From positions 95,515-159,514 of the forward strand of contig PAYY01000009.1 in assembly GCA_002715465.1 (NCBI GenBank): a DNA stretch of 64,000 nucleotides. The letters run 5' to 3'. The stretch is from Fidelibacterota bacterium (GTDB taxonomy: Bacteria; Marinisomatota; Marinisomatia; Marinisomatales; S15-B10). Below the pieces are notes generated by a model. The model was given only the letters and a program-made list of their open reading frames with translations, was not told where the DNA came from and did no database searches. This document shows, one piece after another, positions 53,975 through 64,000 of this stretch. Numbering within the stretch: the first letter of the stretch is position 1; the number at the start of each line of letters is the position of its first letter. Position numbers and translations under genes: made by a program.

Positions 53975-54856
53975 ATGAAAACTACTTTAATTACAGGATG
54001 TTCAAGTGGATTCGGAATGCTGACAGCTATAAACTTAGCCTCTTCAGGATATTCGGTTTTTGCAACTATGAGAAATCTAGACAAAAAAGACAAGTTGTTA
54101 AAAAAGGTAAATGATAGTGGAGGGAAAATCGACCTTATAGAATTAGATGTGACAAAAAATGACACAATAATTGAGGCGGTGGAAATGATAAAGTCAAAAA
54201 CTGGTCGGCTTGATTATTTAATTAACAATGCTGGTTACGGCCTAGGTGGCTTCTTTGAAGATATCAGTCAAGATGAGTTTAGGCAGCAAATGGAAACGAA
54301 TTTTTTTGGCGTGATTAATGTTACTAGAGAAGCGTTACCTTTGATGAGAACAACTGCTAGGTCTAACTCTCATGTGAAAATCATAAATATTTCTAGTGTG
54401 CAGGGACGTGCACCCATGCCGGCACTTGTAGCCTATGCAACATCTAAATGGGCTGTTGAAGGATTCAGTGAATCTTTGTATCATGAATTACTGCCTTTTG
54501 GAATTAAAGTTATTTTAGTAGAACCTGGAAGTTATCAAACAGAAATTTTTACCTCTAATGCAAAAATTGCAGAGAGATCAAGTGAAAAAAGTAGTCCCTA
54601 CAATACACTCTCAAATTCTTTCAAACAGAAGATAGAACAAATGACTAAAGGAGGAACTATTGGAATGGGTGACAACCCTAAAGTTGTTGCTCAATTAATC
54701 CAACAAATTCTTGAATCTAACTCGCCAAAACTTCGTTATGTAGTGGGTAAAGATGCAAAATTGAGAATACTGCTTAGGAGTATACTACCAACAAAATTCT
54801 ATGCAAGAATATTGCATAAGGCTCTATTTAATAAATCTATATCTAAAATAAATTAA
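53975..54856 (+). CDS. Short-chain dehydrogenase/reductase
   Basis: This 293-aa classical SDR starts T-L-I-T-G-C-S-S-G-F-G (the TGxxxGxG cofactor motif) and has LDYLINNAGYG. The catalytic triad is Ser in INISSVQGR plus Tyr and Lys in YATSKWAVEGFSESL, and an EPGSYQTEIF loop follows. The basic residue after the second strand (T-M-R-N) suggests preference for NADP. The substrate is unknown. It is convergent with the PAP2 gene (23 bases) and shares a 67-base divergent promoter region with the ROK kinase. Confidence 0.93.
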   Translation: MKTTLITGCSSGFGMLTAINLASSGYSVFATMRNLDKKDKLLKKVNDSGGKIDLIELDVTKNDTIIEAVEMIKSKTGRLDYLINNAGYGLGGFFEDISQDEFRQQMETNFFGVINVTREALPLMRTTARSNSHVKIINISSVQGRAPMPALVAYATSKWAVEGFSESLYHELLPFGIKVILVEPGSYQTEIFTSNAKIAERSSEKSSPYNTLSNSFKQKIEQMTKGGTIGMGDNPKVVAQLIQQILESNSPKLRYVVGKDAKLRILLRSILPTKFYARILHKALFNKSISKIN

Positions 54857-54879
54857 TCTTTATCATCATTAAGAGAACT

Positions 54880-57886
<3,007 letters not shown>

Positions 57887-57934
57887 CCTAAGTAATGCAC
57901 TAATTCATAAATAAAGAAATCAATAAATTAGCAA

Positions 57935-58405
57935 TCAGAGATCCGCAACTATTGTTGGTTTCTCGAATTTGATACAATTATTATACCAATCCTTATAGGT
58001 TATAACTTTTTTTATATAATGGTCAGATGTGCACTTTACACTTCCCGAGCAGATAACAGGAGGTGCCGAGCGATTATTTGAATGTAAAACCGCTATAAAG
58101 ATTTTAGGGGGTTTCTTAAAATATTCACTAAGAGCAAGCATAGTGTCAAAAGCATAGCCTAAACCTTCTGTCTCACGATTACGAACAACTTGCAAATGAA
58201 TTTGATAAATTTTCCCCTTTTCAGGATGACGATATACTTTAGCTCCCATAAATTCCGGAGATCCTGACATTCGTTTAAGATAACTTCCTGTCATTGCAAC
58301 AATTTGTTGGTCTGAAAAACGACTTGAAGATCGTTGGGCAAGAGGCTTTTCATATAGACATAGGACTAAAAAGAAAAGATAAATAAAACTAGTATGTTTT
58401 TTCAT
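57935..58405 (-). CDS. Unknown exported protein
   Basis: This 156-aa protein has a signal peptide (about residues 1-23, cleavage near P-L-A-Q). The middle has LGYAFDTMLALSEYF and IFIAVLHSNNRSAPPVICSGSVKC. The body has two Cys that could form a disulfide, in agreement with export. No family is recognised. Its start lies inside the 3' end of the next gene upstream (17-base overlap), so the two are co-expressed. Confidence 0.55.
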   Translation of the reverse strand: MKKHTSFIYLFFLVLCLYEKPLAQRSSSRFSDQQIVAMTGSYLKRMSGSPEFMGAKVYRHPEKGKIYQIHLQVVRNRETEGLGYAFDTMLALSEYFKKPPKIFIAVLHSNNRSAPPVICSGSVKCTSDHYIKKVITYKDWYNNCIKFEKPTIVADL

Positions 58406-59246
58406 ACAACTTTTTTCCTCCAGAAAGAAATAATAAGCCTGTTAGCATTCCGCCCATGGCACTGACTGAATAGTGGAAAGTACATATAACTGTAGAAATA
58501 AGAAGAAGAAAAAGCCACAAAATCATCAGTCGGTGTATTTTTGGAAATAATTTTGACACGTAAGCAGTAATAATTACTCCTAAAGTAACCAAAAGACTAG
58601 ATATTGTTGCACCACTTTGGAAGAATGATCCTGTGAGAAAGTTTGCTATAGGGATGAAAAAAAATCCTTCTGGAAACAGTTCGAGCCTCAAATCAGCAGG
58701 TCCATGAACAGGTATAAGTAGTGCTATCCAGAAATGACAGATAGTTGAAAAAGTTATTATAAAAACGTATTCTTTCACGATTTTATCATTTATTCTCCTT
58801 TTTAACCAAGCTGGAATTAAAAGTAAAAAGAAAAAACTAATAATTACACCATGAAATATCTCTAAAAGAATCGGGCTAAATGTTAATGGCATCGTGAAAT
58901 AATATCTTTGAGGAAAAAGAGTTGTCTCAACTAGTAATAGTTCTGGGTTAAAATTTCTTGTAACATATAATTTTTGTAATAGAGATAGTTCTGGTATAAA
59001 CCATATTAAGGTAAAAAGTGGATACCATAATTTAAGCCATTGATTCAGTTTTGTTTTTTGAAGATTATTGTTCCAAGTCAAGGATAAGACCCATATAATG
59101 ATTAACAAATGAATTGAAATGAAGTAGCCAAATTCCGAGGTCTTATTTTGGGAAAAAAAAAGGAAGCTTAGGATCGAAAAATTATAGATTAAGATTATCC
59201 AATCAGCTGGAGAAAATGTTTTTAATAAATATGTTAATGATTTCAT
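58389..59246 (-). CDS. Multi-pass membrane protein, degenerate PAP2/inositolphosphorylceramide-synthase-like
   Basis: This 285-aa protein has about seven or eight hydrophobic helices. The C-terminal third, G-S-F-F-Q-S-G-A-T-I-S ... T-V-I-C-T-F-H-Y-S-V-S-A-M-G-G, lines up in spacing with the S-L-H ... H-Y-x-x-D-x-x-A-G motifs of PAP2_3/IPC-synthase-like proteins. However, the first His is Gly and the Asp is not conserved. If the resemblance is real, the protein has lost phosphatase/transferase chemistry. This is a by-eye reading; it could be an unrelated membrane family. It heads the minus-strand group that includes the two exported unknowns and ligA. Confidence 0.5.
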   Translation of the reverse strand: MKSLTYLLKTFSPADWIILIYNFSILSFLFFSQNKTSEFGYFISIHLLIIIWVLSLTWNNNLQKTKLNQWLKLWYPLFTLIWFIPELSLLQKLYVTRNFNPELLLVETTLFPQRYYFTMPLTFSPILLEIFHGVIISFFFLLLIPAWLKRRINDKIVKEYVFIITFSTICHFWIALLIPVHGPADLRLELFPEGFFFIPIANFLTGSFFQSGATISSLLVTLGVIITAYVSKLFPKIHRLMILWLFLLLISTVICTFHYSVSAMGGMLTGLLFLSGGKKLYEKTY

Positions 59247-59262
59247 GGAATAGTCTGAAATG

Positions 59263-59291
59263 AAAAAACCCCATGCCAGAGCAAGGGGTTT
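59263..59291 (-). terminator. Rho-independent terminator after the TPR/SLH lipoprotein gene
   Basis: Read on the minus strand, AAACCCC, a 12-base loop and GGGGTTTTTT form a 7-bp stem followed by six T, 23 bases after the stop of the gene ending at 59314. It separates that gene from the downstream minus-strand group. The plus strand has only a short T run, so it is mainly a minus-strand terminator. Confidence 0.88.
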
Positions 59292-59313
59292 AATCTATGC
59301 GTATTAAAACTAA

Positions 59314-60450
59314 TTAGAAAGTTACTCTAAGAGAATTTTGCACAGATCGAATGATGAGAAGTGCATCGGCCCCTCCAACATTTCCTGTGGGTTTAAATCC
59401 TCCTGTAACTAGATCTGCTTTCATTATTCCTCTTTCAGCACATAAAGCCATTGCGGGATAAGCAAAATGCGAACTGGAAACATCGGAAAAACGAGAGGGA
59501 TTTTCTCCAAAATATCTTGTCTCTAAACTTTCATCTCTTGTTACCATTGTAAGAATACGGGCAACAGCTCTTGCATACCCAGCCCTTGTGACAGATTCAG
59601 CAGGATAAAAGAAACCATCTGGATCAGCTTCTACAACACCTAGTTTCATCGCTTCAGTGATCCAGCCTTCAGCCCAGCTTCCTGATACATCTCCAGGTAT
59701 AGGGGGAGCTGATTGATTCATCACTTGACCAGGTGTTTGAAATCCGGAGCTAGAAGACTGGGGCATAAACCGTTCAAAAAGTTCAGTCAATTTAAGTTCT
59801 TCAATAAAAAGAACGGTCATATCAGCACGACTAATTTTTGATTTAAGAGCAATCCTTTTACCAGCGGTTGTACCTGGCTGAGCTCTAACAATTTTTTGTG
59901 AAAGAGCCCACATATCATCAGCTCTTCCAGCATATTCTCCTTTTCGCTCAACAAGCTTTCTAAATTCAGCTTCAGCAAGAGAGAAATCATAATTTTGCAT
60001 ATAAGCCATTCCCTTCCAAAAAACGGCTGCTTCACTGTCTCGATCTAGTTTTAGTGCAGTGTCAAATTCGTCAATGGCTCGTTTTAGCCAACGTTTATTA
60101 TCGCTTTTATGTGCAATCCAAAGTCGTCCTGATAAAACTCTTACTTCAGAAACTTTCTTTCCGTTGTCAAGGGCATTATCCATATGCTTACGACCTGTTT
60201 TTAACTCACCAATCAAACCATAAGCAAGGCCGAGTCCACCCCAGCCAAGGGCAAATTTTTTATTAAGATCTACAGAACGTTGAAACGAGCGAATAGCAGA
60301 TTGAAAATCTTCATTGTCCAAATATCTTATGCCGGCTCTATAGTGATATTCAGGTGTATCAACGTCAGATTGAGAAGTTGCTTTAGGTCCACAGGCAGTA
60401 ATAAAAATAAGAACGGGGAAAAGAAATAGTAAAGAAAGCCTTTTATTCAT
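59314..60450 (-). CDS. Lipoprotein with TPR repeats and C-terminal SLH domains
   Basis: The ATG at 60450 has GGAG ten bases before it and opens a leader ending in F-I-T-A-C, a good lipobox. Residues about 30-200 are tetratricopeptide repeats (YHYRAGIRYLDNEDFQSAIRSF-type helices, then a repeat with FALGWGGLGLAYGLIGEL and EAAVFWKGMAYMQNYDFSLAEAEF). Residues about 255-375 contain two S-layer-homology units, with GSWAEGWITEAMKLGVVEADPDG-like and HFAYPAMALCAERGIM segments. SLH domains anchor proteins to secondary cell-wall polymers in some diderms. The TPRs suggest a scaffold. It diverges from the FlgT/CsgG-like gene with a 218-base spacer and ends at a strong terminator. Confidence 0.85.
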   Translation of the reverse strand: MNKRLSLLFLFPVLIFITACGPKATSQSDVDTPEYHYRAGIRYLDNEDFQSAIRSFQRSVDLNKKFALGWGGLGLAYGLIGELKTGRKHMDNALDNGKKVSEVRVLSGRLWIAHKSDNKRWLKRAIDEFDTALKLDRDSEAAVFWKGMAYMQNYDFSLAEAEFRKLVERKGEYAGRADDMWALSQKIVRAQPGTTAGKRIALKSKISRADMTVLFIEELKLTELFERFMPQSSSSGFQTPGQVMNQSAPPIPGDVSGSWAEGWITEAMKLGVVEADPDGFFYPAESVTRAGYARAVARILTMVTRDESLETRYFGENPSRFSDVSSSHFAYPAMALCAERGIMKADLVTGGFKPTGNVGGADALLIIRSVQNSLRVTF

Positions 60451-60668
60451 TGATTGTTTCTCCAAAAGTATCAATAAAAATATAGTCGCCTTACATCGCA
60501 AAAAACAACATCTTTGCTTAAAATTTGATGAACATCACATTTTTTACGAATGACTTTGTCTTATGTTCTAATGTAGTGAAATTTAAGAACGATTCTAATT
60601 GAATTTAATAGGTAAGTTGAATAGATTGACTGTACTATATGGTACTTAGAAGTCGAAAGGGAAACGGA

Positions 60669-61793
60669 ATGAAAACTTTTCTGAGACTCCAATTCATTTT
60701 TCTTTTCATGATTATGGGGCTTTATGGTCAAGGTTCCACAATTACTGCCGATGGTTTTGGCATGACTGAGGATGCTGCCATTGAGCAGGCAAAACGTGCA
60801 GCTGTAGAGATTGGAATTGGCTCTGTTATGTCATCGGAAACTGTAGTAAAAAATTCGGTATTATTTTCTGACAATATCTATGCAAAATCTAATGGTTTTG
60901 TCAAAACATTTACTGTTAAAGATAAAGTTCAGGGGCCAGATGGTCTTTGGACTGTAACAATAGATGCTGTAGTGACCGAAATTTTGGATGAAGTTCTTAA
61001 AGATGAGATGGCTGTACAAACACTATTGAACGCCATGAATCGACCAAAGATAATTTTTATGGTTAGAGAAGAAAATCTTATAGATAATTCTCCTACAGAC
61101 TTTGCTGAGACCCAGTTGGTAAAGATGTTTTATGATAAAGGATTTGATGTAGTAGATAGGCAATTGGTGCAAGCTCTTCAAGGGGAAGCTGATTACACCC
61201 AAGCTTTGGCTGGAGATGTATCAGCTGCATCAAAAATTGCTAGTATGCTAGGTGCGGATATTATTGTAATTGGAACTGCAAAAATATCATCTGGCGGTGA
61301 AATCAAAGCCGGAAATTTCACTATGACTTCAGGTCAGGCGGATGTGAATGGAAAGATTGTTCGTGCGGATACGGGGGAGCTTTTGGCCATTGTTCCTCAG
61401 GCTCGAGGTAAGAAACCACATATTTCTCCTTCTACTGCTGGCATCAGTGCGGTTAATATGGCCTCTGAAAAACTCGGTACAGATATTATAAACCAATTAA
61501 TTAAAAAGTGGAGTACTCAACAGGCAAACGCTGTTAATGTTTTTCTTGTTGTACAGAATATTGATTTTATGGGTTATATGACAATTGGAAATCACCTAAA
61601 GTCACAAGCAATTCCTGGTATTCAGAGTGCTTTTGAAAAAGGATTTAATAATGGTACAGCCGAATTTCAAATAATGTATGAAGGTAAATCTCAGGACCTT
61701 GCAATGGCATTGATGCAGAATCAAGCACAAGGTGTAACCATTCAAGTTACAGGGCTTTCAGGCAATAGAATTTCAGCTCAAATACCTCAGTAA
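60669..61793 (+). CDS. FlgT/CsgG-like exported protein
   Basis: I chose ATG 60669 since a signal peptide begins there (cleavage near Y-G-Q-G) and AAGGGAAACGGA lies just before it. The N-terminal domain (about residues 22-105: TADGFGMTEDAAIEQAKRAAVEIG, then SSETVV and NGFVKTF) looks like the FlgT N-terminal/LPP20-type domain. The middle (about residues 120-260, with DVVDRQLVQALQGE and LGADIIVIGTAKI) looks like the CsgG/FlgT middle domain; the C-terminal 100 residues match nothing I recall. FlgT forms the flagellar H ring, but no flagellar genes are here, so another outer-membrane-associated ring is more likely. The stop overlaps the next gene. Confidence 0.72.
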   Translation: MKTFLRLQFIFLFMIMGLYGQGSTITADGFGMTEDAAIEQAKRAAVEIGIGSVMSSETVVKNSVLFSDNIYAKSNGFVKTFTVKDKVQGPDGLWTVTIDAVVTEILDEVLKDEMAVQTLLNAMNRPKIIFMVREENLIDNSPTDFAETQLVKMFYDKGFDVVDRQLVQALQGEADYTQALAGDVSAASKIASMLGADIIVIGTAKISSGGEIKAGNFTMTSGQADVNGKIVRADTGELLAIVPQARGKKPHISPSTAGISAVNMASEKLGTDIINQLIKKWSTQQANAVNVFLVVQNIDFMGYMTIGNHLKSQAIPGIQSAFEKGFNNGTAEFQIMYEGKSQDLAMALMQNQAQGVTIQVTGLSGNRISAQIPQ

Positions 61794-61801
61794 TGGAGAA
61801 T

Positions 61802-62722
61802 ATGATGAAACAATTTAATAGACCATGTTTTTTGTTTTTAGTGGCATTTGTTTTCATGCTTGTTGGATCCTCTCTTTCAGCTCAAGGCTGGGGTTGGGGT
61901 GCTACCGATGCAGTTGAAGAAGTAAATAGTGGAGCCATGAATTATTCTAACGGCTATGTTGTAGCCACTGGAATTGGTGCTATTTCGCCTCTTGCACAAA
62001 ATCCAGGTATGGCTCGTGCCACAGCTGTCAGGGCAGCGAAAGTAGATGCAATGCGAAATCTTCTGGAAGCTGTTATGGCTGTAACAGTTTCATCAGAAAC
62101 AACCGTTCGAGGAGCTGCCATAGAAAATGATGTAGTAAAAACTAGTGTAGAGGGAATGGTAAAAGGTGCTCGTATTAGGGATATAGATGGCGATGGTAGA
62201 GGCGGTAGTAGCGATATTCGGTACCTTAGCGATACATCTATTGAGCTTGAAATGGAAGTGCATATGTCAGGAATATCACAAATTGTATTGCCACCTGCTG
62301 GCTTTGCTGCAACGCCTGCACCACCAGCTCCTGGCCCAGGGCCAGCTTCTTCTGCTACGACACCAGCAGCGCCTAATCCAGGAACGGTAACGGGACTTAT
62401 TGTTGATGCACGCGGTCTGGGTATAAGACCAGCCATGTCTCCAAAAATTGTAGACCAAAATGGTGGAGTTGTTTATGGACCTGGAAATTTTACAAGAGAA
62501 TATGCTATTAAATTTGGTGTAGCGGGTTATTCGAAAAACTTGGAGCAAGCCCAGCAAGACCCTCGAGTAACAGGCAATCCACTTGTTGTGAAAGGGGTGG
62601 GCACACAGGGTGGTAATAAAACTGATCTTGTCCTTGCAGCTGGAGATGTACTTCGAGTAAAGAATGCAGATAGCTCAGGCCAATTCCTTGGTAACTGTAA
62701 AGTAATGATACTGATAGATTAA
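61802..62722 (+). CDS. LPP20-like exported protein with Pro/Ala linker
   Basis: A signal peptide (cleavage near S-A-Q-G) is followed by a domain (about residues 45-155) with YSNGYVVATGIGAI, ARATAVRAAKVDAMRNLLEAV, SSETTV and VEGMVKGARI, the pattern of the LPP20/FlgT-N family. A Pro/Ala/Gly-rich linker (residues about 165-200) leads to a second domain with GLIVDARGLGIRPAMSPKI and TDLVLAAGDVLRV, which resembles the C-terminal part of the LPP20-family proteins. The possible starts are ATG 61793 (overlapping the upstream stop), 61802 and 61805; GGAG at 61795-61798 favours the last two. It is likely periplasmic or outer-membrane-linked. Confidence 0.72.
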   Translation: MMKQFNRPCFLFLVAFVFMLVGSSLSAQGWGWGATDAVEEVNSGAMNYSNGYVVATGIGAISPLAQNPGMARATAVRAAKVDAMRNLLEAVMAVTVSSETTVRGAAIENDVVKTSVEGMVKGARIRDIDGDGRGGSSDIRYLSDTSIELEMEVHMSGISQIVLPPAGFAATPAPPAPGPGPASSATTPAAPNPGTVTGLIVDARGLGIRPAMSPKIVDQNGGVVYGPGNFTREYAIKFGVAGYSKNLEQAQQDPRVTGNPLVVKGVGTQGGNKTDLVLAAGDVLRVKNADSSGQFLGNCKVMILID

Positions 62723-62753
62723 AAGTTTAATTTGAGATGCTAGGAGATTAAAT

Positions 62754-63353
62754 ATGTTTCGAAAGATAGGGGCTTTATTAATTTTTGCGGTTTTACCACT
62801 TTCTTTGTTTGCTCAAGAGGCTATTGAAGAACTTAAGGTTGGTGATGAAGCGCCAAAATTTGCGCTTAGAACTTTGGATGGAAAATACGAGTTGCTTACA
62901 CGTTGGACTGGAGAAAGACTTTCTCGTCCTGCATCTCAACCTACACGTCATGTTGTATTGGTAAGTTTCTTTGCTACCTGGTGTCAGCCATGTATGAAAG
63001 AATTACCTCATTTAGAAAATCTTTGGCAAAAATATCAAGATAAGGATGTACGCATCTTTTTGGTGGATATTACAGATGCAACTCGTTCCGTTCCCAAGTA
63101 TGCTGATGCCCCTCAACCAAAACCTTTTCTTGAGGAACGTGGTTTGACTATGCCTCTTTTACTGGACACCTATGGTATGGCTATGGAAAGATATGTTCCT
63201 GATAAGATGCTCCCAAGGTTGTTTGTATTAGATAAATATCGTACCATTAAACTCATCAAGCGAGGCTTTAATGAAGAAGAAGACTTCGAAGGTGAACTCT
63301 CAGCACTCATTGATAAACTATTGTTAGTAGATGGAGAAAAAAAATCTGGTTAA
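62754..63353 (+). CDS. Periplasmic TlpA/ResA-like thiol-disulfide protein
   Basis: This 199-aa protein has a signal peptide (cleavage near F-A-Q-E) and a thioredoxin fold. The start VGDEAPKFALRTLDG is the AhpC/TSA-Redoxin opening, and FFATWCQPCMKELPHLENL has the W-C-Q-P-C redox pair near residue 78. The cis-Pro loop appears as M-L-P-R-L-F-V-L-D. It probably reduces or isomerises disulfides in exported partners, or serves cytochrome maturation. AGGAGATTAAAT precedes the ATG. Its place inside the CsgG/LPP20 cluster suggests it serves these envelope proteins. Confidence 0.9.
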   Translation: MFRKIGALLIFAVLPLSLFAQEAIEELKVGDEAPKFALRTLDGKYELLTRWTGERLSRPASQPTRHVVLVSFFATWCQPCMKELPHLENLWQKYQDKDVRIFLVDITDATRSVPKYADAPQPKPFLEERGLTMPLLLDTYGMAMERYVPDKMLPRLFVLDKYRTIKLIKRGFNEEEDFEGELSALIDKLLLVDGEKKSG

Positions 63354-63438
63354 TATTGATTTAGATTATTGATAGACTTTTTATCGCAATGCTGATCTTA
63401 ATGGTTTAACCAAGGCATCAATTAACACTGGAATAGAT

Positions 63439-64000
63439 ATGTTTACATTATTAATAAAATCAACAGCTATTTTTCTTAGCTGGACGACCTTTATTTTTTC
63501 AATCACCGTTCCTTTAGTAGGCCAACAAACTGTAGGACAAGCTCAGGTTAATAATGCTATGATAAGCCAAACTGCTGAGGGTTCAGGTAAGCTTGTTGTC
63601 GCTATTATTGATCTGGAAGGACGAGGTATTTCTTCTCTTGAAGCTCAAACGTTGACTGACAGAATGCGTTCTGAGTTGGTATCTACGGGTGCTGTAACTA
63701 TAGTGGAACGTGGTCAGATGGCAGAAATACTTGATGAACAAGGATTTCAGCAGACCGGTTGTGTATCTTCTGAGTGTGCGGTAGAAGTGGGAAAGCTTTT
63801 GGGTGTGTCCCAGATGGCTACCGGTTCTATCGGAAAGATTGGTAGCAGTTATACTATAGATGTTCGAATGTTTGCCGTTGAGGATGGTGCTATTGTCCGT
63901 TCGGTTAATCGAACCTACAGCGGTCCCATTGATGGCCTTATTACAGAGATAGAGATGATTTCCTGGCGGCTTATTGATATAGCACCTCCTCCAGGTCGTT
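63439..64000 (+). CDS. CsgG-like exported protein, 3'-truncated by window edge
   Basis: The frame starts at ATG 63439 and stays open to the end of the window (187 codons). After a signal peptide (about residues 1-28, cleavage near V-G-Q-Q), the sequence reads KLVVAIIDLEGRGISSLEAQTLTDRMRSEL (family start, named by its halves IIDLEGRGISS and TLTDRMRSEL). It continues with VERGQMAEILDEQGFQQTG, C-V-S-S-E-C-A-V-E-V-G-K-L-L-G-V, and ATGSIGKIGSSYTI. This is the CsgG/curli-assembly or LpoB-like alpha/beta domain found in outer-membrane-associated lipoproteins of FCB-type bacteria. The end of the protein lies beyond the window. Confidence 0.85.
   Translation, partial: MFTLLIKSTAIFLSWTTFIFSITVPLVGQQTVGQAQVNNAMISQTAEGSGKLVVAIIDLEGRGISSLEAQTLTDRMRSELVSTGAVTIVERGQMAEILDEQGFQQTGCVSSECAVEVGKLLGVSQMATGSIGKIGSSYTIDVRMFAVEDGAIVRSVNRTYSGPIDGLITEIEMISWRLIDIAPPPGR

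Noticed and set aside
61954..62436. A 160-codon minus-strand frame opposite the LPP20-like gene
   Set aside because: It is a Pro/Gly/Ala-rich shadow of the sense codons, with no ribosome-binding site, and the sense gene has clear domains and a signal peptide.
60669..62722. Flagellar assembly genes
   Set aside because: The FlgT-like domains are present, but no flagellar structural, motor or export gene accompanies them, so a flagellar role is not supported.

Overview
The window is a gene-dense, AT-rich bacterial chromosome segment. It has no visible phage, transposase, CRISPR or other mobile-element genes, and no gene-free stretch longer than about 220 bases. Short spacers, ATGA overlaps and many TTG/GTG starts point to a compact genome. 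The following suggest a didermic marine bacterium of the Fibrobacteres-Chlorobi-Bacteroidetes side of the tree: several lipoproteins, a PorQ-like outer-membrane protein, a CsgG/FlgT/LPP20-type envelope cluster, a GSII glutamine synthetase and a membrane pyrophosphatase. Candidatus Marinimicrobia (SAR406) is my best guess, by overall resemblance only; no 16S or marker phylogeny is possible here.

Layout. 1-6.9 kb: 3' part of gcvP, an M48 protease, an FKBP lipoprotein, a Tat-exported aldo/keto reductase, a DUF2891 lipoprotein and an FMN reductase. 7-17 kb: a DNA damage/replication group of dinB, ssb, a stand-alone PHP piece of a DnaE-type polymerase, recN and the catalytic remainder of that polymerase. 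Set among these are an Lrp regulator, an L-2-hydroxyglutarate oxidase, glnII and rpiB. 17-21.3 kb: a frameshifted type II pantothenate kinase, a penicillin-acylase-family hydrolase and a glycerophosphodiesterase. 21.4-28.6 kb: uvrA, transketolase and a second, divergent transketolase-like enzyme. 28.7-41.6 kb: a long collinear housekeeping run ruvB-queA-ispD-ispF-ispE-tRNA-Asn-tRNA-Gln-prs-rplY-pth-hppA-rpsF-rpsR-rplI-priA-porQ-like. 41.7-50.6 kb: MATE transporter, a second penicillin-acylase-family lipoprotein, a DUF3228-like gene, pcm, a propeller-like lipoprotein and the three-gene proton-translocating transhydrogenase. 50.6-60.5 kb (mostly minus strand): an ABC-2 exporter, ROK kinase, PAP2 phosphatase, ligA, three unknown envelope genes and a TPR/SLH lipoprotein with a clear terminator. 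60.6-64 kb: a plus-strand envelope cluster of FlgT/CsgG-like, LPP20-like, TlpA-like and CsgG-like proteins, the last running off the window.

The most interesting signals are: (1) the DnaE-type polymerase is split cleanly between its PHP and polymerase parts by about 5.2 kb, with no intein; (2) three genes (dinB, ispE, polymerase part) appear to need AUU or AUA initiation, because family-invariant residues lie upstream of any AUG/GUG/UUG; (3) coaW is broken by a single-base slip at an A8 tract that could be rescued by slippage; (4) the CsgG/FlgT/LPP20/TlpA/SLH-TPR cluster looks like an undescribed envelope machine. Everything here was read by eye, so family assignments rest on recognised motifs and not on searches.
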